Assembly: GCA_009692205.1 (NCBI GenBank)
Contig: SHZR01000008.1
Span: 1 to 64,000 of the forward strand
Reading direction: 5' to 3'
Length of the DNA: 64,000 bases
Origin: Gemmatimonadota bacterium
Lineage (GTDB): Bacteria; Gemmatimonadota; Gemmatimonadetes; Longimicrobiales; Gaopeijiaceae
A program made the translations under genes and the position numbers. Of the stretch, positions 43,980 to 53,315 are shown in pieces (position 1 is the first letter of the stretch; each line of letters begins with the position of its first letter). Below the pieces are notes generated by a model. The model was given only the letters and a program-made list of their open reading frames with translations, was not told where the DNA came from and made no database searches.

Positions 43980-44987
43980 GTGTCTCGTCCCTCTCACCAC
44001 CTCCCCGACGGGCGCTTCCGGAACCCGTGGCCCGAAGCAGCCGGCGACGACGCCATCCGCCGCAGCGCCGGTAGGATGATGCGGGAGTGGTTCTCGACGT
44101 CGCTTCCCCCGGACCCGACCCCGAAATCCCTCCCCGTCGGCCCAACCGACCTGGCCGTTCCGGCCGCGGTCGACAGCGAGATGAGGATCACGTGGGTCGG
44201 GCACGCCACGCACTTCATCCAGCTCCCCGGGCTGAACCTCCTCACCGACCCGATGTGGTCTCGGCGGGCCTCGCCCTGGACGTCGACCGGACCAAAGCGA
44301 TTCGTGCCAGCGACACCCCGGCTCGAGGACTTGCCCTCCGTCGACGCGGTCCTGCTCTCGCACGACCACTACGACCATCTCGATCGGAGGACGGTCCTCG
44401 CGGTTTGCGACCGCTTCGGCGCGGATATCCCGTGGTATACGCCACTCGGTTACCGCGACTGGTTCGCGAGAGCAAGCGTGCGGAACGTGATCGAGTGCGA
44501 CTGGTGGGACGAGCGGGAGCTGCCCGGGGGACGGTACCGGCTCGTCGCCGCCCCGGCTCGCCACTGGACCCGGCGCACTCCCTGGAGCACGAACCAGCGC
44601 TTATGGTGCTCTTGGGCGGCGCTTCCTGCCGATGACAATGGCTTGCGCGTCTACTGGGGAGGGGACTCGGCCTACGCGTCGCACTTCCAGGAGATCGGCC
44701 GACGTCTGGGACCCTTCGACGCCTCGGTGATCCCGATCGGAGCGTACGACCCCCGCTGGTTCATGAGCGCTTCGCACATGAACCCCGAGGAGGCCGTGCA
44801 GGCTTACGAGGACCTTGGCAGGAGGGGTGCGTTCCTGCCGAGCCACTGGGGGACGTTTCGGCTGACGTTCGAGGATCCGCTCGAGCCGCCGCGTCGGCTG
44901 CGAGCCGCGTGGTCCGAGCGCGAGCTCGCGGAGCGCCTGCTACACGTACCGAGGCATGGAGAGACCGTGACGCTCCGGCCGGAATGA
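43980..44987 (+). CDS. MBL-fold metallohydrolase (NAPE-PLD/RomA-like)
   Basis: 335 residues, GTG start. The metal-binding motif is VLLSHDHYDHLDRRTV, preceded by ITWVGHATHFIQLPGLNLLT, then AAPARHWTRRTPW, YWGGDSAYASHFQEIG, and PIGAYDPRWFMSASHMNPEE ... HWGTFRLTFEDPLEPP. This is the order of the NAPE-hydrolysing phospholipase D-like / RomA/UlaG-like branch. It probably cleaves a phospho- or phosphodiester bond in the cytoplasm. Substrate not known. Confidence 0.88.
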   Translation: MSRPSHHLPDGRFRNPWPEAAGDDAIRRSAGRMMREWFSTSLPPDPTPKSLPVGPTDLAVPAAVDSEMRITWVGHATHFIQLPGLNLLTDPMWSRRASPWTSTGPKRFVPATPRLEDLPSVDAVLLSHDHYDHLDRRTVLAVCDRFGADIPWYTPLGYRDWFARASVRNVIECDWWDERELPGGRYRLVAAPARHWTRRTPWSTNQRLWCSWAALPADDNGLRVYWGGDSAYASHFQEIGRRLGPFDASVIPIGAYDPRWFMSASHMNPEEAVQAYEDLGRRGAFLPSHWGTFRLTFEDPLEPPRRLRAAWSERELAERLLHVPRHGETVTLRPE

Positions 44988-45143
44988 GACCACCCGCCGG
45001 GCCCCGCGGCGCCCAAGTCGCTCGCCCGCTTCTCCTTGGGCGCGACCGGGCTACATTGACTCCCCCGCCCCGGACGCGGCTCGTCCCGGGCCCAACTCGC
45101 CCCGCTCTTCCGCGCAGTCGGCCGCCTCTCGAGTGACGAACTG

Positions 45144-46217
<1,074 letters not shown>

Positions 46218-46233
46218 CGTTTCGGGAGTCGCC

Positions 46234-47991
46234 ATGGCCCAGTCTCCTCACGCGTTCGGACGCCCGACGCCGGACGCTCCCAACCCCGCCGCCACGATCG
46301 ACGCCGCGCCGGGATCACGCGCCCAGGGCTGGCTGGAACAGGGGCGCTCGGAGGTGATCGCTCGTCACGGGATGGTAGCCACGAGCGACCCGCTCGCCGT
46401 GCAGGCTGGACTCGAGATCCTCCGGCAGGGCGGCAATGCGATCGACGCTGCCGTCGCGGCCGGCGCGGTGCTCGACGTGACCTCTCAGAACGACACCGGA
46501 ATCGGCGGCGATCTATTCGCGCTGGTCTGGGTGGCGAGTGAGCAGAAGCTCTATGCGCTGAACTCGGCGGGGTGGGCGCCCGCGGGATGGACGCCCGAGT
46601 TCTTCCGCGATCGCCTCGGCGTCGAGTGCATGCCGGGCTCGGGCGTGAACGCCTCCACGGTCCCGGGCGCGATCTCCGGCTACGCCGCGCTGCTCGATCG
46701 TTTCGGCAACTTCGGATTCCGGGAGACCTTCGAGCGCGCGGCCCGCCTCGCCGAGGAGGGATGGGGGCAGGCGGAGCGAAGGCATTCCGACCTCGTGGGC
46801 GCGGTGCGAGGACTGAGCGGCGATCCCGACTCGAACCGCACGTTCCTGGTCGACGGCGAGGCTCCGCCCCTGTACGGGCTGTTGCGCAACCCAGACTTGG
46901 CGACGGCGCTGCGCCTCATCCAGCGGGACGGTCGCGCGGCTTTCTACGAGGGTGAGATCGCCGACGCGATCGTGGCCAAGGTCCAAGCGAACGGCGGCGT
47001 CATGACGAACGCCGACCTGGCCGAGTTCCAATCCGAGTGGGTCGAGCCGATATCGACGAGCTACCACGGCTACGACGTCTATCAGCTTCCCCCTCCCGGA
47101 CAGGGCTTCGCCGCCCTGGAGATGCTGAACATCCTCGAGGTCTGCGCGCCCGTGCACGGGATCGACCTCGCCGAACTGGGGCCGTCGCATCCCGACACCT
47201 GGCACTTCCTGGTCGAGGCTAAAAAGCTGGCCTACTCGGACCTCCAGGCCTACAACGGGGATCCCAAGTTCGCGCACGTGCCCGTCGATCGCCTGCTGTC
47301 GAAGTCGTATGCGGCGACGCTCTGCGACCGGATCGACATGAGCCACGCATCCGAGCCCTCCGTCACGGGAGGTTTGGACGGCGGCACCATCTACCTGACG
47401 ACAGCCGACCGCTGGGGGAACATGGTGTCCCTCATCCACAGCGTGTTCTCTGTCTACGGCGGCCGCGCGACGGTCGCTCCGTACGGCTTCGTACTGCACA
47501 GCCGCGGCAGCGCATTCTCTCTCGACCCCGCGAGCCCGAACGTCGTTGCGCCGCGGAAGCGTCCCTTCCACTCGATCATCGCGGGGTTCGTCATGCAGGG
47601 CAGCGAGCCGCTCATGACGTTCGGGAACATGGGCGGCAGCGCGCAACCCGAGACCCACGCGCAGCATATCGTGAACCTCATCGACCATGGCATGAACGTG
47701 CAGATGACCACGGACGCGGCGCGCTTTACGCACAACCAGACCAGCAACGTGCTGGGCCTGGAGACGGCCCTGTTCGACCTGGTCGGACCCGCGCTCCAGG
47801 CCAAGGGACATCAGGTGCGCGCCGTGAACGGCGGCTCCGTGGGTGGATACCAAGGGATCCTGTTCACGCGCGACCCGAGCCTGCCGGCGCCGACGTTCGG
47901 GCCGGAGAGCATCGCCGAGGACCGTCCGGTCAACGGGATCTACCGCGCCGGATCGGACCACCGGAAGGACGGGCAGGCCGCCGGCTGGTAG
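46234..47991 (+). CDS. Gamma-glutamyltransferase family protein (YwrD-like)
   Basis: 585 residues. It starts the GGT large-subunit pattern at HGMVATSDPLAVQAGLEILR and QGGNAIDAAVAAGAVLD, with GSGVNASTVPGAISGYAA. The self-cleavage/nucleophile region is GGLDGGTIYLTTADRWGN, where the Thr in GGT is the likely nucleophile as in YwrD-type enzymes. The C-terminal TFGNMGGSAQPETHAQHIVN is typical. No signal peptide, unlike secreted GGT, so a cytoplasmic enzyme acting on glutathione-like or acyl-glutamyl substrates. ATG at 46234. Confidence 0.88.
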   Translation: MAQSPHAFGRPTPDAPNPAATIDAAPGSRAQGWLEQGRSEVIARHGMVATSDPLAVQAGLEILRQGGNAIDAAVAAGAVLDVTSQNDTGIGGDLFALVWVASEQKLYALNSAGWAPAGWTPEFFRDRLGVECMPGSGVNASTVPGAISGYAALLDRFGNFGFRETFERAARLAEEGWGQAERRHSDLVGAVRGLSGDPDSNRTFLVDGEAPPLYGLLRNPDLATALRLIQRDGRAAFYEGEIADAIVAKVQANGGVMTNADLAEFQSEWVEPISTSYHGYDVYQLPPPGQGFAALEMLNILEVCAPVHGIDLAELGPSHPDTWHFLVEAKKLAYSDLQAYNGDPKFAHVPVDRLLSKSYAATLCDRIDMSHASEPSVTGGLDGGTIYLTTADRWGNMVSLIHSVFSVYGGRATVAPYGFVLHSRGSAFSLDPASPNVVAPRKRPFHSIIAGFVMQGSEPLMTFGNMGGSAQPETHAQHIVNLIDHGMNVQMTTDAARFTHNQTSNVLGLETALFDLVGPALQAKGHQVRAVNGGSVGGYQGILFTRDPSLPAPTFGPESIAEDRPVNGIYRAGSDHRKDGQAAGW

Positions 47992-48010
47992 GCGCCCGCA
48001 GAAGCCCGGC

Positions 48011-49267
48011 CTACCTCTCCAGCCGCGCTCCCACCAGCTGAGCGACCCCTGACAGGGTCGTCTGCGCGGCGTTTAGGCCCAGGCGGAAGTCCTTGTCTGA
48101 GAAGGTCGTGAACACGTCGATCGGCTGGTGCCAAGTCGGATTCCAGCCGGCGCCCGTGTGCATACCGCGCTCGTTCTCGCGCAGGCTGATCGCGGGCGTT
48201 AGGTCCATAAAGGGCGTCGAGTCGGTGTTGGTCATGTGGGGGCCGACCGCCGCCGGGTAGTCGGTCGCGTACCGCTCGTTCGCGTCCCGGAAGAAGAACG
48301 CGAGCCGCATCGCCTCGTCGGCCCGGAGAGCCGTGGACTGGAACTCGATGTTCACGTCGGCCTCGGGGCGCTGCTCAGGATTCCAGGTGCCGTCCGCGCG
48401 GGGCATGCCGTGGTCCCACATCATCATGTCGTGCTGGATCATCCCGAGCCACAGGGGCTCGGGGTAGCTGCCCGATCCCGGAGGATCCTCAATCCCCTGG
48501 AGCCCTGCACGCTGCATCACGTAGGCCGTGGCGCCATTGAGCCCGGTCTCCTCGTTGTTCCAGAGCGCGAAACGGATGGAACGCTCGGTGACCACGCCCG
48601 GACTGTTGAAGATCCGCGCGAGCTCCATGACCAGGGCGGTGCCTGAGCCATTGTCGTTGGCGGCTTCGCCCCACCCGTGCCCGTCCATGTGCGCGCTGAC
48701 GATGTACATCTCGTCGGGACGGGTTGCGCCGACCTTCGTGCAGTAGACCTCCGAGCGCGGGCCGTTCGTGTCGGGCTCGCGGTTGAGCTCACGTAGCCGC
48801 TCGTCCGGCTGGCGCATCGGGTCGGTGTTCACGGTCGTCGGACTCGTTGCGCCACGGTAGCGCGAACCACCGGGACCGAGCCGGACTTCGCCGCTCGCGA
48901 TCGTCGGATCCGGGACCGGGCGGGAGGCCCGCGCCCGGAGAGCGGCCGAGTCGGCGGCACTCAGCACCCGCGGCGGTGGCGGATCGAATTCGTAGTAGAG
49001 GCGCTCCGGGACGCAGCCGTAGCTCTGGAGCTGCTGCTCGATCCAGTCGACCGCCCGGCGATTCCGCTCCGTGCCCTGACGCCGATCCCCGAACTGCGTG
49101 AGGCCTCGGATTGTTTCCTTGTAGCGATCGAGGTCGAGGCGCTCCACCAATGGCGCGATCGGATCTCCGGCGGCCTGCGCTGTGCCGGGTGCCTGCACGG
49201 CTGCGGGCAGGGAAGTGACGCAGCCGGCCGCAGCCAGCGCGAGAAGCAAGAGCGCATTCAGACGCAT
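48011..49267 (-). CDS. Secreted M28 family peptidase (lipoprotein)
   Basis: 418 residues. Lipoprotein signal MRLNALLLLALAAAGC. Zinc site: YIVSAHMDGHGWGEAANDNG (H-x-D plus bridging Asp), then ALWNNEETGLNGATAYVMQR (catalytic Glu), GLIP-type MIQHDMMMWD, and a final His in GWNPTWHQPIDVF. An N-terminal region of about 130 residues before the catalytic domain has no recognised family. It is convergent with the GGT gene. Confidence 0.85.
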   Translation of the reverse strand: MRLNALLLLALAAAGCVTSLPAAVQAPGTAQAAGDPIAPLVERLDLDRYKETIRGLTQFGDRRQGTERNRRAVDWIEQQLQSYGCVPERLYYEFDPPPPRVLSAADSAALRARASRPVPDPTIASGEVRLGPGGSRYRGATSPTTVNTDPMRQPDERLRELNREPDTNGPRSEVYCTKVGATRPDEMYIVSAHMDGHGWGEAANDNGSGTALVMELARIFNSPGVVTERSIRFALWNNEETGLNGATAYVMQRAGLQGIEDPPGSGSYPEPLWLGMIQHDMMMWDHGMPRADGTWNPEQRPEADVNIEFQSTALRADEAMRLAFFFRDANERYATDYPAAVGPHMTNTDSTPFMDLTPAISLRENERGMHTGAGWNPTWHQPIDVFTTFSDKDFRLGLNAAQTTLSGVAQLVGARLER

Positions 49268-49417
49268 GTGGAGTCTCCGGAGGGATCTGGACGCCCTGAA
49301 TTAGGCGCTCGCGCGGGCCGGGGCAATGCACGCCAGCTCGGCCGATTCGCGCATGGAGGGGCCCTCACGGAAGCGCCAGCTTGTTGGCACCTCTCACATA
49401 GATGGGGGCGCGCACGC

Positions 49418-49447
49418 TTGACATATATATGTCATTGATATATGTCT
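49418..49447 (+). promoter_or_regulatory. Promoter and operator of the second VapBC pair
   Basis: A perfect TTGACA (49418-49423) overlaps a perfect 16-bp palindrome TGACATATATATGTCA (49419-49434). A half-site TGATATATGTC (49436-49446) follows. With 17-base spacing the -10 box would be TATGTC (49441-49446), putting the transcript start at about 49453, directly at the antitoxin ATG (49454). This suggests a leaderless, autoregulated mRNA like the first pair. Confidence 0.6.
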
Positions 49448-49453
49448 TGATGC

Positions 49454-49696
49454 ATGCGAACCACCGTACGACTTCCGGATGATCTCATGAGAGCCGTCAA
49501 ACGGAGGGCCGTCGACACCGGGCGCACGCTCACCGACGTGATCGCGGACGCTCTGCGCGCGGAGCTGAGCCGAGGCGCCGAGGTGCACCTGTTCTCGTCG
49601 GTCGAGCTCCCCACGTTCGGAGCCGGCGGCGTTCTTCCCGGCGTCGACCTCGACGACAGCGCCGCATTGCTCGAGCTCATGGAACACCGGGGGTGA
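49454..49696 (+). CDS. vapB: Antitoxin, ribbon-helix-helix family
   Basis: 80 residues. A ribbon-helix-helix N-terminus (MRTTVRLPDDLMRAVKRRAV, then TGRTLTDVIADALRAELSRG) is followed by an acidic, Gly-rich toxin-binding tail. It binds DNA as a dimer, probably at the TATATA palindrome upstream. It ends in a GTGA overlap with the PIN toxin. Unlike the antitoxin at 3358 it is RHH and not AbrB-fold, so the two pairs are independent. Confidence 0.9.
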   Translation: MRTTVRLPDDLMRAVKRRAVDTGRTLTDVIADALRAELSRGAEVHLFSSVELPTFGAGGVLPGVDLDDSAALLELMEHRG

Positions 49697-50121
49697 TCCT
49701 CCTCGACGTCAACGTGCTGGTGTACGCGCACCGCAAGGACGCGGCGCGACACGACGAGTACCGCGCTTGGTTGGAGAACGCGCTGACCGGCGCACAGCCG
49801 TACGGGCTCTCGGACCTCGTGTTGAGCGGTTTCCTCAGGGTGGTCACCCATCCACGCGTGTTCCGCGACCCCACGCCTGTGGCCGAGGCCTTGGCCTTCG
49901 TGGACGCGGTCCGAGATCGCTCGAATCGCGTGAGGGTCGAGCCGGGCCCGCGCCACTGGGACATCTTCCGGGAACTCTGCCGGCGCGCCGAGGCACGCGG
50001 CAACCTCGTTCCCGACGCCTACCTGGCCGCGATGGCCATCGAGTCGGGCGCCGAGTGGATCACCACCGACGGCGACTTCAGGCGCTTCGCAGGACTGCGG
50101 ACAAGACACCCGTTGGAATGA
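49693..50121 (+). CDS. vapC: VapC-type PIN-domain ribonuclease toxin
   Basis: 142 residues. PIN acidic residues: Asp in MILLDVNVLVYAHRKD, an acidic residue in GLSDLVLSGFLRVVTHPRVF, Asp in LVPDAYLAAMAIESG and Asp in WITTDGDFRRF. The LVLSGFLRVVTHPRVF segment is shared with the VapC branch paired with RHH antitoxins. It would cleave RNA when free. Translation starts with GTG inside the antitoxin stop. Convergent with hom. Confidence 0.92.
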   Translation: MILLDVNVLVYAHRKDAARHDEYRAWLENALTGAQPYGLSDLVLSGFLRVVTHPRVFRDPTPVAEALAFVDAVRDRSNRVRVEPGPRHWDIFRELCRRAEARGNLVPDAYLAAMAIESGAEWITTDGDFRRFAGLRTRHPLE

Positions 50122-50145
50122 CCCTCAGCGCGCCCTGCCCTGATC

Positions 50146-51462
50146 TCACACGAGGATCGGCAGAACGCGCGGCTCGCTAAGCAGGCTGCCGGGATGATTG
50201 CCCTGGATGTCCTTCACCGCTCGCTCGACCTGCGAGCGCGTGCAGGGCATCGTGGCGATCGCGAACTCGGCGTGGTCGACCTCGTGCCGATTGTGGCTGA
50301 CGGTGTCGATGTTGATGTCCTGTCGCCCGATGGCCGTCGCGACGATGCCCGTCATGCCCGGCATATCCGCGGTCTCGAACACGATGTGGTAGGGCAACCG
50401 GAGCTCGCCGAGCGGCCGCAGGCGGAAGCCGGTCGCGACCGGCCGCGGCAGCGCGTGCTCACCGTGACGCGCGAGGAAGACGATGTCGGAGACGATCGCG
50501 CTCCCCGTCTCGAGGGATCCGGCACCCTGCCCGATCAACACGATCTCCCCGGCGTACCGGCCGATGACGCGGATGGCGTTGGTCGCGCCGTCGATCTTGG
50601 AGAGGAGGTTGGTGCGCTTGACGATCATCGGCGTTACCGCGGCGTGCACGGAATCCCCCACGCGCTGGGCGTGGCAGATCAGCTTGATGACGCCATGCAT
50701 CTCGTGGGCGAACGCCACGTCGCCTGCCGTGACGGTATCGATGCCCCGCCGCGGCAGATCCTCGAACTCCACGTCGAGTCCGAAGGCTAGACGCAGGACG
50801 AGGGTCAGCTTGTGTCCGGCGTCTCCGCCATTGATGTCGAGCGTGGGGTCGGCTTCCGCATACCCCTTGGCCTGCGCGTCGCGGAGCGCGGCGTCGAAGC
50901 TCTGAGCGTCGGACGCCATCTTCGACAGGATGTAGTTGCTGGTGCCGTTCATGATCCCGGAGATCGACTGGATCTCGTCACCGGTCAGGCACTCGTTGAG
51001 AACCTTGATGATCGGGATGGCGGCGCTTACCGCGGCCTCGAAGCCGATGCCCTTGCCGTGCTTCCGAGCCGTGCCGAGCAGCTCCTCGCCGTGCTTCGCG
51101 AGCAGTGCCTTGTTGGCCGTGACCAGGTGCTTACCGTGCTCGAGTGTCCCGCGCGTCGTAGCGAGGATCGCGGCGCCGCTACCCCCGATCGTCTCGACGA
51201 CCAAGTCGATGCTCGGGTCCTCGAGAATGCGCTGAATCTCCGCGTCCGCTTGCTGCTGCGTCAGATCTGCACCGGCTCCAGCGTAGAGCTCACGCGGCAA
51301 GCCGTGGCGCCGGGAGGACTGCTCCGGAAACAGGTCCACGATGCGAGCCAACTGGATGTCCTGCCCCGCGCGTTCTCGGAGCGCGTCCCGCTGCTCGAGG
51401 AGGATGCGTGCGACGCCCCCGCCCACTGTGCCACAACCCAAGATGGCTACCCGAAATTGCAT
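50146..51462 (-). CDS. hom: Homoserine dehydrogenase with C-terminal ACT domain
   Basis: 438 residues. NAD(P)-binding N-terminus RVAILGCGTVGGGVARILLE; catalytic domain with VTANKALLAKHG, the FEAAVSAAIPIIKVLNECLT and SGIMNGTSNYILSKM signature, and GYAEADPTLDINGGDAGHKL. The last 80 residues form an ACT domain (DMPGMTGIVATAIGRQDINI), the usual threonine-feedback site. It reduces aspartate semialdehyde to homoserine for threonine and methionine synthesis. No lysC, thrB or thrC nearby. Confidence 0.95.
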   Translation of the reverse strand: MQFRVAILGCGTVGGGVARILLEQRDALRERAGQDIQLARIVDLFPEQSSRRHGLPRELYAGAGADLTQQQADAEIQRILEDPSIDLVVETIGGSGAAILATTRGTLEHGKHLVTANKALLAKHGEELLGTARKHGKGIGFEAAVSAAIPIIKVLNECLTGDEIQSISGIMNGTSNYILSKMASDAQSFDAALRDAQAKGYAEADPTLDINGGDAGHKLTLVLRLAFGLDVEFEDLPRRGIDTVTAGDVAFAHEMHGVIKLICHAQRVGDSVHAAVTPMIVKRTNLLSKIDGATNAIRVIGRYAGEIVLIGQGAGSLETGSAIVSDIVFLARHGEHALPRPVATGFRLRPLGELRLPYHIVFETADMPGMTGIVATAIGRQDINIDTVSHNRHEVDHAEFAIATMPCTRSQVERAVKDIQGNHPGSLLSEPRVLPILV

Positions 51463-51548
51463 GCTCTGGCCCTGGGTCCTTGCTCGGAAATCCTACGGGC
51501 GCGAACATGGCGCCTCCTGAGCCCACAGCCAAGGACCACCGGACGAAC

Positions 51549-51941
51549 ATGAAGAGAGCCGCCGCAGGATTCGGAGTTGTCGCGCTGCTCGGCCTCGCGA
51601 GCGCGGCCCCAGCAAGCGCTCAGGCACTGCCCTTCGGAGGGTGGACGGGAACCATGACCCCCCCGGGTGGCGAGCCCATTCCCGTCACCTATGAGGTGGG
51701 CGAGCTCGACGGGGCGCTCGCGATCGTCATGCGCGCCCTGATGGTGCAGGAGGTGATTCCATTCCATGACGTGCGGATCGAGGGACCGGAGCTGACGTTC
51801 TGGTGGGAGCCTGGCATTCGCGTCGACTGCCGGCTGCTGCGGACCGAGAGCGGGAGCTTCGAGGGTTCATGCTCCGACGGGAATAGCGACAGCGGAGCGG
51901 GAGCGCTCACTATGGTGCCGCCGGCGGGGGGCGAGCAGTAG
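51549..51941 (+). CDS. Small secreted hypothetical protein
   Basis: 130 residues. Signal peptide MKRAAAGFGVVALLGLASAA ... ASAQ. The mature part is a lipocalin-like short beta protein: GGWTGTMTPPGGEPIPVTYE, DVRIEGPELTFWWEPGIRV, SGSFEGSCSDGNSDSGAGAL. Two Cys could bridge. Resembles exported proteins often found next to secreted hydrolases, but no name can be given. ATG 51549 puts the signal at the N-terminus; an ATG at 51507 is possible. Confidence 0.6.
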   Translation: MKRAAAGFGVVALLGLASAAPASAQALPFGGWTGTMTPPGGEPIPVTYEVGELDGALAIVMRALMVQEVIPFHDVRIEGPELTFWWEPGIRVDCRLLRTESGSFEGSCSDGNSDSGAGALTMVPPAGGEQ

Positions 51942-51967
51942 CAGGAACGGGACTCCCTCGGCTTCGG

Positions 51968-52330
51968 TCAGGGGCAGAGCACGAGATTGCCGCCCGCGTT
52001 CGAGTAGTCCAACACCACACCGTAGCCGAACGTCACGCTGGAGCGCCCGTAGATCCAGTCGCCGAATGCAACGGAGTCCGGCTCACCCATGATCGCGCGC
52101 ACTTCCTCGCGCGTCGTGCCGCCGTGGATGCAGCCGAGACCCTGAGCCGGATCGACCGACGCGGGGGCGGATGGGGGCGCCTGCCCCGCCGGGGCGACGG
52201 TCATGCCTTCGCCGGTGCCGGGCTGCGCAGTGCTCGGCGATCGCCTCGCGAGAGCCAGGCCGGCGACGAGCGCAGTCACGACCAGCACGCCGCCGCCGGC
52301 GGCCCCTAGGACGAGTCTTCGGTCGCGCAT
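51968..52330 (-). CDS. Membrane-anchored protein with BamE/SmpA-like domain
   Basis: 120 residues. One N-terminal membrane segment (GAAGGGVLVVTALVAGLALA), a Pro-rich linker, and a C-terminal domain with the SmpA/OmlA pattern: GTTREEVRAIMGEPDSVAFG then DWIYGRSSVTFGYGVVLDYS. BamE-like domains stabilise outer-membrane assembly complexes, but this one lacks a lipobox and is short. Function is inferred from that pattern only. Convergent with the secreted gene at 51549. Confidence 0.6.
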   Translation of the reverse strand: MRDRRLVLGAAGGGVLVVTALVAGLALARRSPSTAQPGTGEGMTVAPAGQAPPSAPASVDPAQGLGCIHGGTTREEVRAIMGEPDSVAFGDWIYGRSSVTFGYGVVLDYSNAGGNLVLCP

Positions 52331-52394
52331 GAAGGGAATCTAGGACACGGACGACCACAGGGAGTGCCGGCCTTCGACTCTCCGCGAGCCAGAT

Positions 52395-53312
52395 CTACCG
52401 ATTCCGCTCCTCGTAGCGCGCGCCGCCGAGGATTCCGCTCACGCTGCGGTCGTTGCCCTCATGACACGCGAATTCGTACATGAGGCCTGCGCTCCTCCCC
52501 ATGTCGATCCGCACCGTCCACGGGCGCGACCAGACCGTCGCATCCTCGACCGTGAAGCGGTATTCGAGCGTGCCGTCGGACGTTCGCGTGAATCGCTCCG
52601 TGAGATGCAGGCTCCGGCCCGAGCCCCGGAAGGGTAGACGCCCGTCGAAGCCGACCGACTCCACGACCAGCGTATCCGCTTCCCAGTGGCCGCGCGGATC
52701 CCCGTACATGGAGGGTCCCGGGTCGTGGGGGCGGCCGTCCATCGGCACGATACGCGCGTTGTGGATCATCTCGGTGACCAGAACGACGTAGCCGCGCGCC
52801 TGCACGATGAGCACGTTGTTGTTGTACACGGTCGGCATCATCGGCGGGCCCGTGGCGGGCCAGGCGATGCAGCGATCCTGGAGGCTGAGATCCTCGGGAT
52901 TGTCGTAGCGGGGGCCGCCCCGCCCCCCGCCGCGGCCTCGCCCCTGGGGCGGCGTGGCGAGGGGCGGAATGCGCCCGTCCGGCGGATCGACGATGAGCGA
53001 CGTCCGCCGATTCCGGAGGACGTTGTTCTCTAGCTCCCACCAGTCGGGGCCCGCGGTCGAGAGCGCATCGGCGCGCCGCTCGATGGTCTGCTGCTCGTAC
53101 GCGACCGCTTCATCCTCGGACAACACCTCTCTGCCCGCCCACTGCGTCGGCCGCTCGAGCGGCGTCATGGTGCCGTAGTTCCATACGCCCTGGAGGTCAG
53201 GGTCACCCCATGAGGTGCGTGGGGGCGTCTGTGCGTGGGTCGGAGGCGCGATAGCCGACGCTGCAACGGCGGCGGTCACGAACAGGGCGCGGACAAGGCG
53301 AATCGTCGACAT
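52395..53312 (-). CDS. Secreted hypothetical protein
   Basis: 305 residues. Signal peptide (ALFVTAAVAASAIAPPTHAQ). The mature protein begins SWGDPDLQGVWNYGTMTPLE and has a Gly/Arg-rich patch (QGRGRGGGRGGPRYDN), the block LQDRCIAWPATGPPMMPTVY and the end FACHEGNDRSVSGILGGARY. Proteins with this layout are common in Acidobacteria and Gemmatimonadota genomes but have no assigned function I can name. It starts 4 bases after the M61 stop, so the two are likely one operon. Confidence 0.7.
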   Translation of the reverse strand: MSTIRLVRALFVTAAVAASAIAPPTHAQTPPRTSWGDPDLQGVWNYGTMTPLERPTQWAGREVLSEDEAVAYEQQTIERRADALSTAGPDWWELENNVLRNRRTSLIVDPPDGRIPPLATPPQGRGRGGGRGGPRYDNPEDLSLQDRCIAWPATGPPMMPTVYNNNVLIVQARGYVVLVTEMIHNARIVPMDGRPHDPGPSMYGDPRGHWEADTLVVESVGFDGRLPFRGSGRSLHLTERFTRTSDGTLEYRFTVEDATVWSRPWTVRIDMGRSAGLMYEFACHEGNDRSVSGILGGARYEERNR

Positions 53313-53315
53313 CGC

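Noticed and set aside
46513-47961. Minus-strand 482-residue frame
   Set aside because: It is antisense to gamma-glutamyltransferase; composition is Arg/Val/His-rich with no domain. The plus strand has a complete catalytic site.
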